Source of the DNA: Haloferax litoreum
GTDB taxonomy: Archaea > Halobacteriota > Halobacteria > Halobacteriales > Haloferacaceae
Length of the DNA: 64,000 nt
Reading direction: 5' to 3'
Assembly (NCBI RefSeq): GCF_009674605.1
Contig: NZ_WKJO01000002.1
Coordinates: 1-64,000, forward strand
Shown here: positions 1 to 8,044 of the stretch, one piece after another
Position numbering within the stretch: position 1 is the first letter of the stretch
How the letters are laid out: every line of letters begins with the position of its first letter
Notes under the pieces: model-generated
Seen by the model: only the letters and a program-made list of their open reading frames with translations
Database searches by the model: none
What the model was told of the DNA's origin: nothing
Position numbers and translations under genes: made by a program

Positions 1-2285
1 ATGGAACTCACGCGTAAGACCATCGCGAAGGCGATAGCCGTCGTGTTCATCTTCAACCTCGTCGTGATGGGTGCCGGTGCCTGGTTCGCGTATCAGGAAG
101 CTCCACCCATCCCCGAAGAGGTCGTCGGCCCCGACGGTGACGTCGTCGTCAGTGGAGAAGAGATTCGAGACGGCAAGACGGTGTTCCAGCAGAACGGCCT
201 GATGAACCACGGGTCCATACTCGGCAATGGTGCGTACTACGGCGTCGACTACACTGCCGACGCACTCGAGTTGAAAGTCCAGTACATGCGGGACTACTAC
301 GCCCAAGAGCGCTATGGTGAGGCGTACGACGCGCTCGCATCGGAAGAACAGGCTGCCGTCGCAGATGTCGTCGCAAACGACCTCGACGAGACGTACGACG
401 GTGGCGCAATTCAGTACTCTGCGGCGGAGCAGTACGCCCACGAACGAGTTCGTGAGGAGTACGTCAAACGGTATCACGAGGGAGACCACGAACGGGGCGT
501 TCCCTCGGGAATGATAGACTCTGCGGCCGATGCAGAACAGTTCGCCGACTTCGCCATGTGGACGGCGTGGTTCTCGCACACCGACCGGCCGGGGAGTACG
601 CACTCGTACACGAACGACTGGCCGTACAACCCCGGGGCAGGGAACGATGCCACTGCCGCTTCGATGACGTGGAGTGTCATCGCAATGGTCCTCCTCGTCG
701 CCGGCGCGGGTCTCGGTATCTGGCTGTACAAGTCCATCGAACTCCCCGAACCGTCGGCAGAGGGAATCTCGGTCCCTGAACCCGGCGACGTGAGTGTCTT
801 CCCGAGTCAGCGAGCCGCACTTCGGTTCATTCCTGTCGCGGCGGGATTGTTCCTCGCACAGGTGTTACTCGGCGGGTTGCTCGCGCACTTCTACATCGAA
901 CGGGCCGGGTTCTTCGGCGTCGAAGAGATACTCGGCGTCCACATCCTCCAACTCCTCCCGTTCTCGCTGGCGAAGACGTGGCACATCGACCTCGGGATTC
1001 TGTGGATTGCGGCGACGTGGCTCGGTGCTGGATTGTTCCTCCCACCGTTGTTGACCGGGTACGAACCGCCGAAGCAATCGAGATACATCGACGTCCTGCT
1101 CGGGGCTATCGTCGTCGTCACCGTCGGTGGCCTCAGTGGGATTTGGCTCGGTGCGAACGGGTACATCGACGGACCACTATGGTGGATTCTCGGAAACGAA
1201 GGCCTCGAGTACCTCGAAGTCGGGAAGTTCTGGCAGTTCGGTATCCTCGCTGGATTCGGCATCTGGGCGGTACTCGCAATCCGCGGGTTGAAACCGCTCT
1301 TGGACAGGGAACCACTCTACGGACTGGCGCACATGATACTGTACGCCGGTGGGTCGATTGCGCTCTTGTTCACCGCGGGGTTCCTCTTCACTCCGGAGAC
1401 GAACATCGCCGTCACGGAGTTCTGGCGGTGGTGGGTCGTCCACATGTGGGTCGAAGGTGCCTTCGAGTTCTTCATCGTCGCTATCGTCGGCCTGACGTTG
1501 GTGTCGATGAACCTGCTCTCGCGCCGCAGTGCCGAGAAGGCGGTCATGCTCCAAGCACTCCTCGTGATGGGGACGGGCATCATCGGCGTCTCGCACCACT
1601 ACTGGTGGGTCGGAATGCCGACATGTGGGTCCCTATCGGGAGCGTCTTCTCGACGCTCGAACTCATCCCGTTGGTGTTCATCCTCTACGAGGCACTCGGT
1701 CAGTACCGAGCGATGAATGCCGACAGTGGATTCCCGTATCGCCTCACGTTCATGTTCATCATCGCCAGTGGCGTCTGGAACTTCGTCGGCGCGGGCGTCC
1801 TCGGATTCTTCATCAACCTTCCGCTCATCAACTACTACGAACACGGCACGTACCTCACCGTCGGCCACGCGCACGCCGCGATGTTCGGCGCGTTCGGCTT
1901 CCTCGCACTGGGCATGGTCACCTACATGCTCCAGCTTGCAATCGACCCCGCACGCTGGGACGGGTCGTGGCTTCGTGCCGCGTTCTGGTGTTGGAACGTG
2001 GGCCTCGTGTTGATGGTGTTCGTGTCTGTCCTTCCGGTTGGGTTCCTCCAGTTGGAGACGGCGTTCACCGCCGGATACGACGCTGCCCGGAGCGTGGCGT
2101 TCTACGACCAACCGTTGGTCCAGTCACTCTTCTGGGCGCGCCTCCCCGGAGACTCACTCATCATCCTCGGCACGGTCATCTACGCTGCGGACCTCGTCAG
2201 AAAACGGTTCGTCCTGCGCGAATCGGCTGACGACCCGAGTGTCGAAGATATGGCCGTCGCCGAAGGTGTGCTGAGCGACGACTAA
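1..2285 (+). pseudogene. norB: Quinol-type nitric oxide reductase (qNOR), frameshifted
   Basis: qNOR reduces two NO to N2O in the membrane with electrons from quinol. The reading frame opens at base 1 with a membrane anchor (residues about 10-30) and the family's N-terminal extracytoplasmic domain, followed by the multi-helix catalytic part. Visible conserved residues are His328 (KTWH), His481/Glu485/Glu489 (VHMWVEGAFE) and His532-His533 (SHHYWW). At about base 1620 the frame shifts: GMP is followed by TCG instead of the expected D-MWVPIGSV, and the correct continuation is in the +3 frame to 2285, including the heme-ligand segment VGHAHAAMFG. One missing G in CCGGAC explains it. Repaired, the protein would be about 761 residues, normal for qNOR. 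As it stands, translation stops at 1716 without the last helices. It may be a true pseudogene or a sequencing error. Its promoter lies outside the window. Confidence 0.9.
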
Positions 2286-2393
2286 GCGACCCTCGTCCGG
2301 TTTTCCGCTCGGTGGGTGCTCACCCACGACCTGACACAGTTGGGGTGCGCTGACTGCGCTACTATTTCTCATCTGGGCCCGTACCGGTCGTTT

Positions 2394-2789
2394 GTGCCCG
2401 AGTACGACCCTGTGGAATCGGACCTCATCAGACAGTTTACCGGACTCGTCGTCGAGAGTCTTTACGTCACGCAAGATTTCAGAACGGCCACTGTTGGGTG
2501 CCGATACTGTCGGGACACGAGACTCGTGTCGGGCGACTCAGTCAGCGTGGCGCTCTCCTGTTACGAAGATTTCAGTTGGGAAATCGAAGGCGTCTACTGT
2601 GCATCTCACGGAGTCGACGCCGTCGAGTCGGTGATGGACGTTCGTGCAGAACAACAGGCGGTCGTCAGTGCCGTTTTGGAGGCGTCGGGTTACTACCCGC
2701 CGAGAGGAACCTTTCAGCCTGACGCACTCACCCTCGGTGATGTCTCGCTTCTCGATTTCAGCCCGACCGAGGCAGGGTATCGAACGTAG
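2394..2789 (+). CDS. Hypothetical Cys-rich haloarchaeal protein
   Basis: About 131 residues; I do not recognise the family. The middle carries a possible metal-binding set of cysteines and histidine (GCRYC, then a Cys in ALSCYED, then YCASHG), which suggests a zinc or iron site. There is no signal peptide or membrane segment. The open frame extends up to a GTG at 2316, but a TATA-like stretch at about 2361-2368 lies 26-33 bp before the GTG at 2394, fitting a leaderless start there. It follows the nitric oxide reductase on the same strand and converges on the halocyanin gene. Function unknown. Confidence 0.55.
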   Translation: MPEYDPVESDLIRQFTGLVVESLYVTQDFRTATVGCRYCRDTRLVSGDSVSVALSCYEDFSWEIEGVYCASHGVDAVESVMDVRAEQQAVVSAVLEASGYYPPRGTFQPDALTLGDVSLLDFSPTEAGYRT

Positions 2790-2872
2790 CGACCGACTCA
2801 CGACGCTCCAACTCCGGGAGACCAGTCCCTCGTGTGTACACCCGCCGCTCGACAAAAACGAGTGGCCAGAAC

Positions 2873-3421
2873 CTACTCGACCACGACGACGCCTTTCATG
2901 CCCACCGTCTCGTGGGGCACACAGGAGTACGTGTACGTACCCGTCTCCTCGAACGTGTGTTCGAAGGTGTGGCTGCTACTCCCGGCGAGTTCGGACTCGA
3001 AGGACCCGTCCGTATCCACGACGTTGTGTGACCCTCCTTCTCCGGTCCACTCCCACGTGACCGTCGTCCCTGTGGAGATTCGAATCGCCGCGGGACCGAA
3101 TCCGAACGCTCCGCCGTTCGCTTCGGTACCGACGTCGACAGTGACCGCGTCCGTTCCCGTTTTGTCTCTCACACCGTCGTAGTTCTCGACGTCTTCGAGC
3201 CATCCATCGAACGTCTGTCTCCCTGACGACTCGGCTGAGTCACTGTCTCCATTTGGGGACTCTGCCGTTTCTCCGTTGGTCGTCGTCGCAGTCGCCTCTG
3301 CCGTCTCGTCAGGCGAGGAGTCGGCGCTCGAACCAGTACACCCGGCGAGGGCGGTGGTAAGTACGCTGCTCGCCGCAAGTGCTGTAAACTGCCGTCGAGA
3401 GAGTTCGGTAGTTCGCGTCAT
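2873..3421 (-). CDS. Halocyanin (blue copper Tat-lipoprotein)
   Basis: Small membrane-anchored blue copper protein that carries electrons on the outer face of the membrane, here probably to NirK. The N-terminus has a twin-arginine signal (SRRQF), a hydrophobic stretch and a lipobox LAGC. A Ser/Thr/Glu-rich linker follows, then a plastocyanin-type domain over the last 100 or so residues. The type 1 copper ligands are visible: His in GGSHN, then Cys, His and Met in SCVPHETVGM. About 182 residues. The start at 3421 is preferred over the ATG at 3430 because it lies 39 bp from the palindrome at 3459-3474, the spacing seen for the other genes of this regulon. Which halocyanin paralogue it is cannot be told. 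Confidence 0.88.
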   Translation of the reverse strand: MTRTTELSRRQFTALAASSVLTTALAGCTGSSADSSPDETAEATATTTNGETAESPNGDSDSAESSGRQTFDGWLEDVENYDGVRDKTGTDAVTVDVGTEANGGAFGFGPAAIRISTGTTVTWEWTGEGGSHNVVDTDGSFESELAGSSSHTFEHTFEETGTYTYSCVPHETVGMKGVVVVE

Positions 3422-3458
3422 CGTCTTCACGTCGTCACTCGTCCAGCCAATCGATTGT

Positions 3459-3474
3459 CCCGAACGTGTTCGGG
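3459..3474. promoter_or_regulatory. Denitrification-regulon palindrome, site 1 (halocyanin)
   Basis: CCCGAACGTGTTCGGG has two perfect 7-bp arms around GT and contains the core CGAA-N4-TTCG. The core lies 39 bp upstream of the halocyanin start, just outside where a TATA box would be. I recall a similar inverted repeat (CGAAC-N4-GTTCG) from studies of the activator NarO in Haloferax volcanii. That identity is inference. Confidence 0.75.
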
Positions 3475-3484
3475 TGAGTTCTCG

Positions 3485-4618
3485 TCAATCGCCACTCGCT
3501 TGGTCTGACGGCATCTTGCCGTCGTACCCCTCTGGAACGTACGCGCACAAGGGGTCGCTCGCAAGCGGGTCATCCGTGTGTGCATACGCGCGTGACCTGC
3601 TTCCGCCACAGACGTGCCGGTACTCGCAGACTCCACACTTCCCGCGAAGTGCATCGCGGTCACGAAGTGACTGGAATAACTCGCTTTCTCGGTACCGTTC
3701 GACGAGACCACCGTCCCGGACGGACCCTGCTGACTTCGGGAGGAACCCGGACGGATACAATTCGCCGGTGTGGCTCACGAACGCGAACCCGTCGCCAGCG
3801 GTGATTCCGAGACGGCGGCCGATACCGTCGCTCGATGGTGACCCACTCGCGTCTCGCCTGTGCTGAATCGCCACTCGTCGGTAGAACGGTGCTTCGGTCG
3901 TCTTCACGCCGAACGGTGCGTCTTTACTCACGTCGGAGAGCCACTCCATGACAGATTCGGCACGGTCGGGCGAAATTGATTCGAGGATACGGCCACGGCC
4001 GACGGGGACCAAGAAGAACACCGACCAGAGAACGGCGTCGAGTTCGTCGACGAGGTCGCGGAGTGCTGGCAGTTCGTCGACGGTTTGCGCGCACACTGTC
4101 GTGTTAATCTGGATAGGGAGGCCTGCATCACGCGCCGCACGGGCTGCTCGAACTGTCTCCTCGAAGCTCCCGTTTTCTCCTCGGAACGTGTCGTGCGTAC
4201 TGGGCGTCGCGCCGTCGAGACTCACTGCGAGTCGCGTTACTCCAGCGTCGCTGAGGCGATGTACTGTCTCCGGCGTCAGCGACGACGTTCCACTCGGTGT
4301 CAGCGTCATTCGGAGTCCACGGGACGTGCCGTACTCGATTAGTTCGACGAGGTCAGGTCTCGCGAGTGGGTCTCCGCCCGAGAGAACGACGAGTTGACCC
4401 GGTCCGAACTCTCGCGTTTGGTCGAGGAGGCGCTTTCCCTCCGAGGTGGTCAGTTCGTCGGGGTGGCGCGCTGGCTGTGCGTCCGCGCGACAGTGGTCGC
4501 ACGCGAGTTCACACGCTTGCGTTACTTCCCAGATGAGGACGAATGGACGTCGACTCGTGTCGATTGCCGCCGGGTCCGGTCCCGTCGATGGACGGGACTG
4601 CGGTGGGTGCGGTGCCAT
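3485..4618 (-). CDS. Radical SAM enzyme with SPASM-like C-terminus
   Basis: About 377 residues. The radical SAM CX3CX2C motif is clear (CELACDHC, about residues 35-42), so it should bind a 4Fe-4S cluster and cleave S-adenosylmethionine. The C-terminal tail has further clustered cysteines (CGVCEYRHVCGG, then LCAYVP), typical of SPASM/twitch auxiliary clusters found in RiPP-modifying enzymes and in the heme-pathway enzymes AhbC, AhbD and NirJ. The start at 4618 is chosen over 4714 because a palindrome lies 43 bp upstream. It is divergent from a DUF2249 gene. Two roles fit: maturing the CGCGG peptide encoded at 7619-7909, which has the same upstream site, or a heme-related reaction. I favour the first on family recall and shared regulation, without proof. 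Confidence 0.85.
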   Translation of the reverse strand: MAPHPPQSRPSTGPDPAAIDTSRRPFVLIWEVTQACELACDHCRADAQPARHPDELTTSEGKRLLDQTREFGPGQLVVLSGGDPLARPDLVELIEYGTSRGLRMTLTPSGTSSLTPETVHRLSDAGVTRLAVSLDGATPSTHDTFRGENGSFEETVRAARAARDAGLPIQINTTVCAQTVDELPALRDLVDELDAVLWSVFFLVPVGRGRILESISPDRAESVMEWLSDVSKDAPFGVKTTEAPFYRRVAIQHRRDASGSPSSDGIGRRLGITAGDGFAFVSHTGELYPSGFLPKSAGSVRDGGLVERYRESELFQSLRDRDALRGKCGVCEYRHVCGGSRSRAYAHTDDPLASDPLCAYVPEGYDGKMPSDQASGD

Positions 4619-4661
4619 GGTCGTTTGGACGGTCTTTCTCGGACCGACGTGAACCACGTGG

Positions 4662-4673
4662 CGAACATGTTCG
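4662..4673. promoter_or_regulatory. Denitrification-regulon palindrome, site 2 (radical SAM)
   Basis: CGAACATGTTCG is a fully symmetric 12-mer, and the flanking bases extend the symmetry to GCGAACATGTTCGC. It lies 43 bp upstream of the radical SAM start at 4618. Confidence 0.7.
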
Positions 4674-4707
4674 CGTGGATTGGACGTGAGCTGCGCGCTC
4701 CCTTCAT

Positions 4708-4719
4708 CGAACATCTTCG
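4708..4719. promoter_or_regulatory. Denitrification-regulon palindrome, site 3 (DUF2249)
   Basis: CGAACATCTTCG matches the CGAA-N4-TTCG core and lies 38 bp upstream of the ATG at 4758. The divergent pair thus has one site per gene, with centres 46 bp apart, rather than a single shared site. Confidence 0.7.
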
Positions 4720-4757
4720 GGATGAACTACCTACGACCTCGGTTCGACGTCACGAAC

Positions 4758-5018
4758 ATGGACGTCGAACCGTACTTGGTCGAAGCGGACGCACCGACTG
4801 CCAGAGCCATCGACTTCCTCGATGCGCGTGACCTTCCGCCACCGGAACCGCTCACGAAGACGCTCACACGTCTCGCCGAACTCGACGCCGAGACGGTGTT
4901 CGTCCAACTCAACGACCGGGAACCGAAATTTCTCTTCCCGAAGCTCGACGACCGAGGATTCGTCTATCGTTCGGTCGAGACGGACGAGGGGATGCTGACG
5001 GCGATTTGGGTACCGTGA
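4758..5018 (+). CDS. DUF2249 domain protein (first copy)
   Basis: About 86 residues forming a single DUF2249 (TusA-like fold) domain. The diagnostic stretch is ETVFVQLNDREPKFLFPKL, the usual 'L..D..P.PL' pattern of the family. Such proteins are frequent beside denitrification and NO-response genes; their biochemical role is unknown. The frame is open upstream to 4680 with ATGs at 4680 and 4722, but the ATG at 4758 puts the start 38 bp from palindrome site 3, as in the other genes of the set. A second copy lies at 17262-17495. Confidence 0.8.
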   Translation: MDVEPYLVEADAPTARAIDFLDARDLPPPEPLTKTLTRLAELDAETVFVQLNDREPKFLFPKLDDRGFVYRSVETDEGMLTAIWVP

Positions 5019-5030
5019 GAGTGACGCTGT

Positions 5031-5630
5031 TCACTCGCACGTGACCATCTCGACCGCCCAGTCGAACAGTGTGCGCCGAACCGCGGCGTAGTACTCGTCT
5101 CCCACGTCGTCTCGGTGGAGTGGCAGATACGAGATATACAACAACGCCGACGCGAGTACGTTCGGGTCACCGGCGACGACATGTCCCTGTTCTTGCCACG
5201 CTTCGAGCGACGGGACGAGTAACTCTCGCTTGTCTGCTCGCGTCGTGGCCAACTCTTCTTCGGAGAGTCGCGACTGGAGGTGTTCACGTTCGTCACGTGT
5301 GATAGTTCGCGTGAAGATGGGGTTCTCGACCAGGGCGTCGGTCGAAATTTCGAGGAACCGCCGAATCGCTGTCTCAGGGTCGCTACGGTGTACGTCCAGT
5401 ACCTCCCGGAGGTCGTCGTACACCTTCTGGGATTCGTTTCGAAGGACCGCAACGTAGAGCGCTTCTTTGGAGTCGAAGAACGAGTAGAACGTTCCTGCCG
5501 CGATACCCGCGGCATCCGTGAGGTCGGTAATCGTCGTTCCATCGAGGCCGTCAGCCACGAAGTGTGTGTATCCCGCGTCGAGTAACGCCGCTCGAACCTC
5601 ACGCCGTCTTTCGTCTGTAAACTGTGGCAT
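5031..5630 (-). CDS. TetR/AcrR family transcriptional regulator
   Basis: 199 residues. The N-terminal 50 residues form the TetR helix-turn-helix (TITDLTDAAGIAAGTFYSFFDSKEALY), and the rest is the helical ligand-binding and dimerisation domain. It is divergent from the alpha/beta hydrolase gene at 5880, so it probably controls that gene and itself. The region between them carries an inverted pair of near-identical 13-mers (5719-5731 and 5845-5857) that may be its operator. An 18-codon upstream frame at 5642-5696 ends in TGA four codons before this ATG, in the same frame. Confidence 0.88.
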   Translation of the reverse strand: MPQFTDERRREVRAALLDAGYTHFVADGLDGTTITDLTDAAGIAAGTFYSFFDSKEALYVAVLRNESQKVYDDLREVLDVHRSDPETAIRRFLEISTDALVENPIFTRTITRDEREHLQSRLSEEELATTRADKRELLVPSLEAWQEQGHVVAGDPNVLASALLYISYLPLHRDDVGDEYYAAVRRTLFDWAVEMVTCE

Positions 5631-5718
5631 CGAACAGTGTCACCTCGCCCCCGCGTTCACTGCGTCTTCCTCGGACCGGCTTTCGTGGTCGTTCATCGTC
5701 TACTGTATCGTGTTTCCT

Positions 5719-5731
5719 CATATGAATACTA
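5719..5731 (+). promoter_or_regulatory. Candidate TetR operator/promoter element A
   Basis: CATATGAATACTA. Its reverse complement recurs with one mismatch at 5845-5857, giving two inverted copies in the divergent promoter region. On the minus strand it would place a TATA-like element about 25-30 bp before the ATG at 5696. Confidence 0.5.
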
Positions 5732-5844
5732 TTCGAACTCAGTTCATTTTTTGGTGGCCAACTGTGCCCAAGAACCCCAGTAACCGGGTTATTTGTCGAT
5801 TTTTGGCCTTCAGGTGGCACTTTCTCAAATGAATGAATACGCAG

Positions 5845-5857
5845 TAATATTCATATG
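5845..5857 (-). promoter_or_regulatory. Candidate TetR operator/promoter element B
   Basis: Reads TAATATTCATATG on the plus strand; reversed, it matches element A in 12 of 13 positions. It lies 23-35 bp before the hydrolase ATG at 5880, exactly where the TATA box should be, so binding of a repressor there would block transcription. Confidence 0.5.
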
Positions 5858-5879
5858 GTGGGGGAACCGAGGTATAACC

Positions 5880-7295
5880 ATGCCCGAACAACTCGAAACC
5901 CCACTCACACATCGAGTGATTGAGTCCCCGCTGGGCCGCTTGCTCCACTCACGCGTCTTCGAACGACTGAAAATCTCGTCTGTCGACCGCGAGTTCGGTG
6001 TGCTGCGAGCACGCGCCGCCGCCGACGTCGCAGGTGAAGATGTCGATGCCTTCCTCGACGAACTGGGTGTCACCGACCCGATAGACGATTCGCTCCGACG
6101 AAAGATAGAGACCACGTTACAGCACCACAGTACGGTCAAATCTGAATACGAGTCTGTCGCCGACAGGTGGGACGAGGTGTTCTGGGGAGATACGGAGTCG
6201 ACACTCGACGAACGGACCCGACTCGAAAAGCGGCGCCGTGAATACGGGTCGCGATGGGTGTCTCCCCAAAAGGAGTTCAAGTTCATCACGAAAGCAGACA
6301 TCGTCGATATCGTCGACTTCGATATCCCTTCCCCGCAATCGGCTATCGAACGGTGGCGCGGATACGATGGGTCCGACGTGTACGGTCCACCGGAGTCGAT
6401 GCCAGACGTCGCAGTCTCTCGGACGATGCGGGGACCAGAGACGCGTGAGTATCTCGTTCGGTTCGAGTCGCCGTCGGCGTTCTTCGACGACACTGCCTAC
6501 GCCCGCGTTTACGAACCGGCGGACTCCTCTCAGGACGACGAACTCCCGACGATTATCTTCGCAACGGGGTTGGCGATGGCGTGCGACCTCATGGAGTACT
6601 GGACCGAAGAGGAGTACGTCGGCCGTGATTTGGCACCACAAGGCTACCGGGTCGTCCTCCCGATTCCGCCGTGGCACGGTCGTCGAGAAATCCCCGGTTA
6701 CTACACGGGCGAACCGTACCTTGCTCGGATGCCCAGTAGTGGGGTCGAACTCTACGAAGGGCAGGCGAAAGAGATTGCAGTCCTCGTCCAGTGGCTTCGC
6801 TCACAAGGTGCACCCACAGTTGGTGTCGGTGGGTTGAGCCTCGGTGGTATCGTCACGTCGTTCGTCGCTGCGTACGCAGATACGTGGCCGTCCGAGATGC
6901 AACCGGATTTCGCTATTCCCGTGGCGGCATCAGCGAAGATTGCAGACCTCCTGTTCGAGAGTTCGCTCACGAAATCCCTCGGGGTAACGGGGGCGCTCGA
7001 AGCGGCGGGATGGACGCGAGACGAGATGTCCCATCTCGACAGCGTCCTCACTGCCCCGACGACACCCGGTCTCGACCCCGACCGAATCTATCCGGTCGGT
7101 GGTCTCGTCGACGAGATGACGCAGTATCCGACGATGCGGCAGACGCTCGACGAGTGGGGTGTTCCCGCCGAGAACCGTCTCGAATGGGATTGTGGTCACT
7201 TCGGTGTCACACTCCGAGCGATGCGTACCGACACGTTCCAAGAGTTCCTCATCGACGCACTCGAAACCCATTCAGAGGACGGTCCAGTCCAGTAG
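5880..7295 (+). CDS. Alpha/beta hydrolase
   Basis: 471 residues. The nucleophile elbow is clear: GLSLGG with Ser320. A late His in DCGHFG (His440) is the likely catalytic histidine. The first 200 residues are a charged domain with no hydrolase features, longer than in most small esterases. There is no signal peptide, so it is probably cytoplasmic. Substrate unknown. The ATG at 5880 is chosen because a TATA-like element (5845-5857) sits at the right distance; the open frame before it, back to 5793, runs through that promoter. Control by the divergent TetR protein is inferred. Confidence 0.8.
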   Translation: MPEQLETPLTHRVIESPLGRLLHSRVFERLKISSVDREFGVLRARAAADVAGEDVDAFLDELGVTDPIDDSLRRKIETTLQHHSTVKSEYESVADRWDEVFWGDTESTLDERTRLEKRRREYGSRWVSPQKEFKFITKADIVDIVDFDIPSPQSAIERWRGYDGSDVYGPPESMPDVAVSRTMRGPETREYLVRFESPSAFFDDTAYARVYEPADSSQDDELPTIIFATGLAMACDLMEYWTEEEYVGRDLAPQGYRVVLPIPPWHGRREIPGYYTGEPYLARMPSSGVELYEGQAKEIAVLVQWLRSQGAPTVGVGGLSLGGIVTSFVAAYADTWPSEMQPDFAIPVAASAKIADLLFESSLTKSLGVTGALEAAGWTRDEMSHLDSVLTAPTTPGLDPDRIYPVGGLVDEMTQYPTMRQTLDEWGVPAENRLEWDCGHFGVTLRAMRTDTFQEFLIDALETHSEDGPVQ

Positions 7296-7408
7296 TTCGA
7301 CCACGTTCTCCACCTTCGAACTACCCGTCACCGTCACCGTCACCTATCACAATTCCCGAATTTGTCACAATCGATAATGTAATAATACATCACTCGTATG
7401 AACGTGGT

Positions 7409-7561
7409 ATGAGCACAGACCACAAACAAAACGGTCACTCCGAGTGGTGCCCGGATTGTGGTACTGAGATGTTGTTTACTGGGACGATACCAACTGGCTA
7501 CGCACAGTTCTTCTGTGAACAGTGTCGGTACCGCCGTGACCGATTCGTCGGTGACGACTGA
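7409..7561 (+). CDS. Small CPxCG zinc-ribbon protein
   Basis: 50 residues. Two cysteine pairs, WCPDCG and FCEQCR, lie about 20 residues apart, the pattern of the small zinc-ribbon proteins common in haloarchaea. TTGTCACAATCGATAATGTAATAATAC upstream would be too long a site to call in one piece, but its AATGTAATAATAC part (7375-7387) is AT-rich and TATA-like about 22-34 bp before the ATG, fitting a leaderless start. The protein is too short for most gene finders. Function unknown; members of this group are usually regulatory. Confidence 0.65.
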   Translation: MSTDHKQNGHSEWCPDCGTEMLFTGTIPTGYAQFFCEQCRYRRDRFVGDD

Positions 7562-7618
7562 CTGTTCTCGTAGGCCGCGAACACACACGTCGGGAGGTCT
7601 GCGGTACTCCTTTCGGCA

Positions 7619-7909
7619 TCAGACGTAGACGCGAGTGACGAACCCGCCGCACCCACACCGGTCGACGAACTCCCAGTCGAGGGAGTGAAACTCGTCTTCG
7701 AGGACTGGATAGAGATACGACGAGGGATGGCCGTGTGCCTCGTGTGTGACGAGGTTGACGTGTCTTCCCGGCGCAGTACGTTCGATGGCGGAGCGTGCAT
7801 CTTGGACGACACGTTCTCTGCTCTCAGCGTGTTCTGGATGTTCGAGGTTCGCCGACCACGAGGTGTCGTGTCGTTCGGTGTCTGGTGTGGATGGTTCTTC
7901 TGTGGTCAT
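7619..7909 (-). CDS. CGCGG-motif protein, putative radical-SAM-modified RiPP precursor
   Basis: 96 residues. A polar N-terminal two-thirds with Asp, Glu and His is followed by a short C-terminal segment ending DRCGCGGFVTRVYV. The Cys-Gly-Cys-Gly-Gly core near the end, after a leader-like region, is the layout of a ribosomally made peptide whose Cys/Gly core is modified by a radical SAM enzyme. From memory, a haloarchaeal family is named for this CGCGG motif and described as rSAM-modified. The only radical SAM gene in the window is at 3485-4618, and both genes have a CGAA-N4-TTCG palindrome 43 bp upstream. The gene is divergent from nirK. That it is modified at all, and what the product would do, are inference. 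Confidence 0.75.
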   Translation of the reverse strand: MTTEEPSTPDTERHDTSWSANLEHPEHAESRERVVQDARSAIERTAPGRHVNLVTHEAHGHPSSYLYPVLEDEFHSLDWEFVDRCGCGGFVTRVYV

Positions 7910-7952
7910 GGTCGTTCGACTGTTTTGGCTTGTAGGATGGTGTGCTAGACTC

Positions 7953-7964
7953 CGAATATGTTCG
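7953..7964. promoter_or_regulatory. Denitrification-regulon palindrome, site 4 (CGCGG gene/nirK)
   Basis: CGAATATGTTCG matches the CGAA-N4-TTCG core. It is 43 bp from the CGCGG gene start (7909) and 80 bp from the nirK start (8045). It is the only such site between them and may serve both directions. Confidence 0.7.
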
Positions 7965-7997
7965 TACAGGGTCTCTCAGTGATGAAATTGGCACTTC

Positions 7998-8038
7998 ACT
8001 ATACCCGTCAGTGGTGCCACGACTCAACTGGAGGGTGA
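7998..8038 (+). promoter_or_regulatory. nirK promoter and ribosome binding site
   Basis: A TATA-like ACTATAC (7998-8004) lies about 40 bp before the nirK ATG, and GGAGGGTGA (8030-8038) sits 6 bp before the ATG. nirK therefore seems to have a short leader with a Shine-Dalgarno site, unlike the leaderless neighbours. This explains its larger distance from the palindrome. Confidence 0.55.
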
Positions 8039-8044
8039 CGATAG

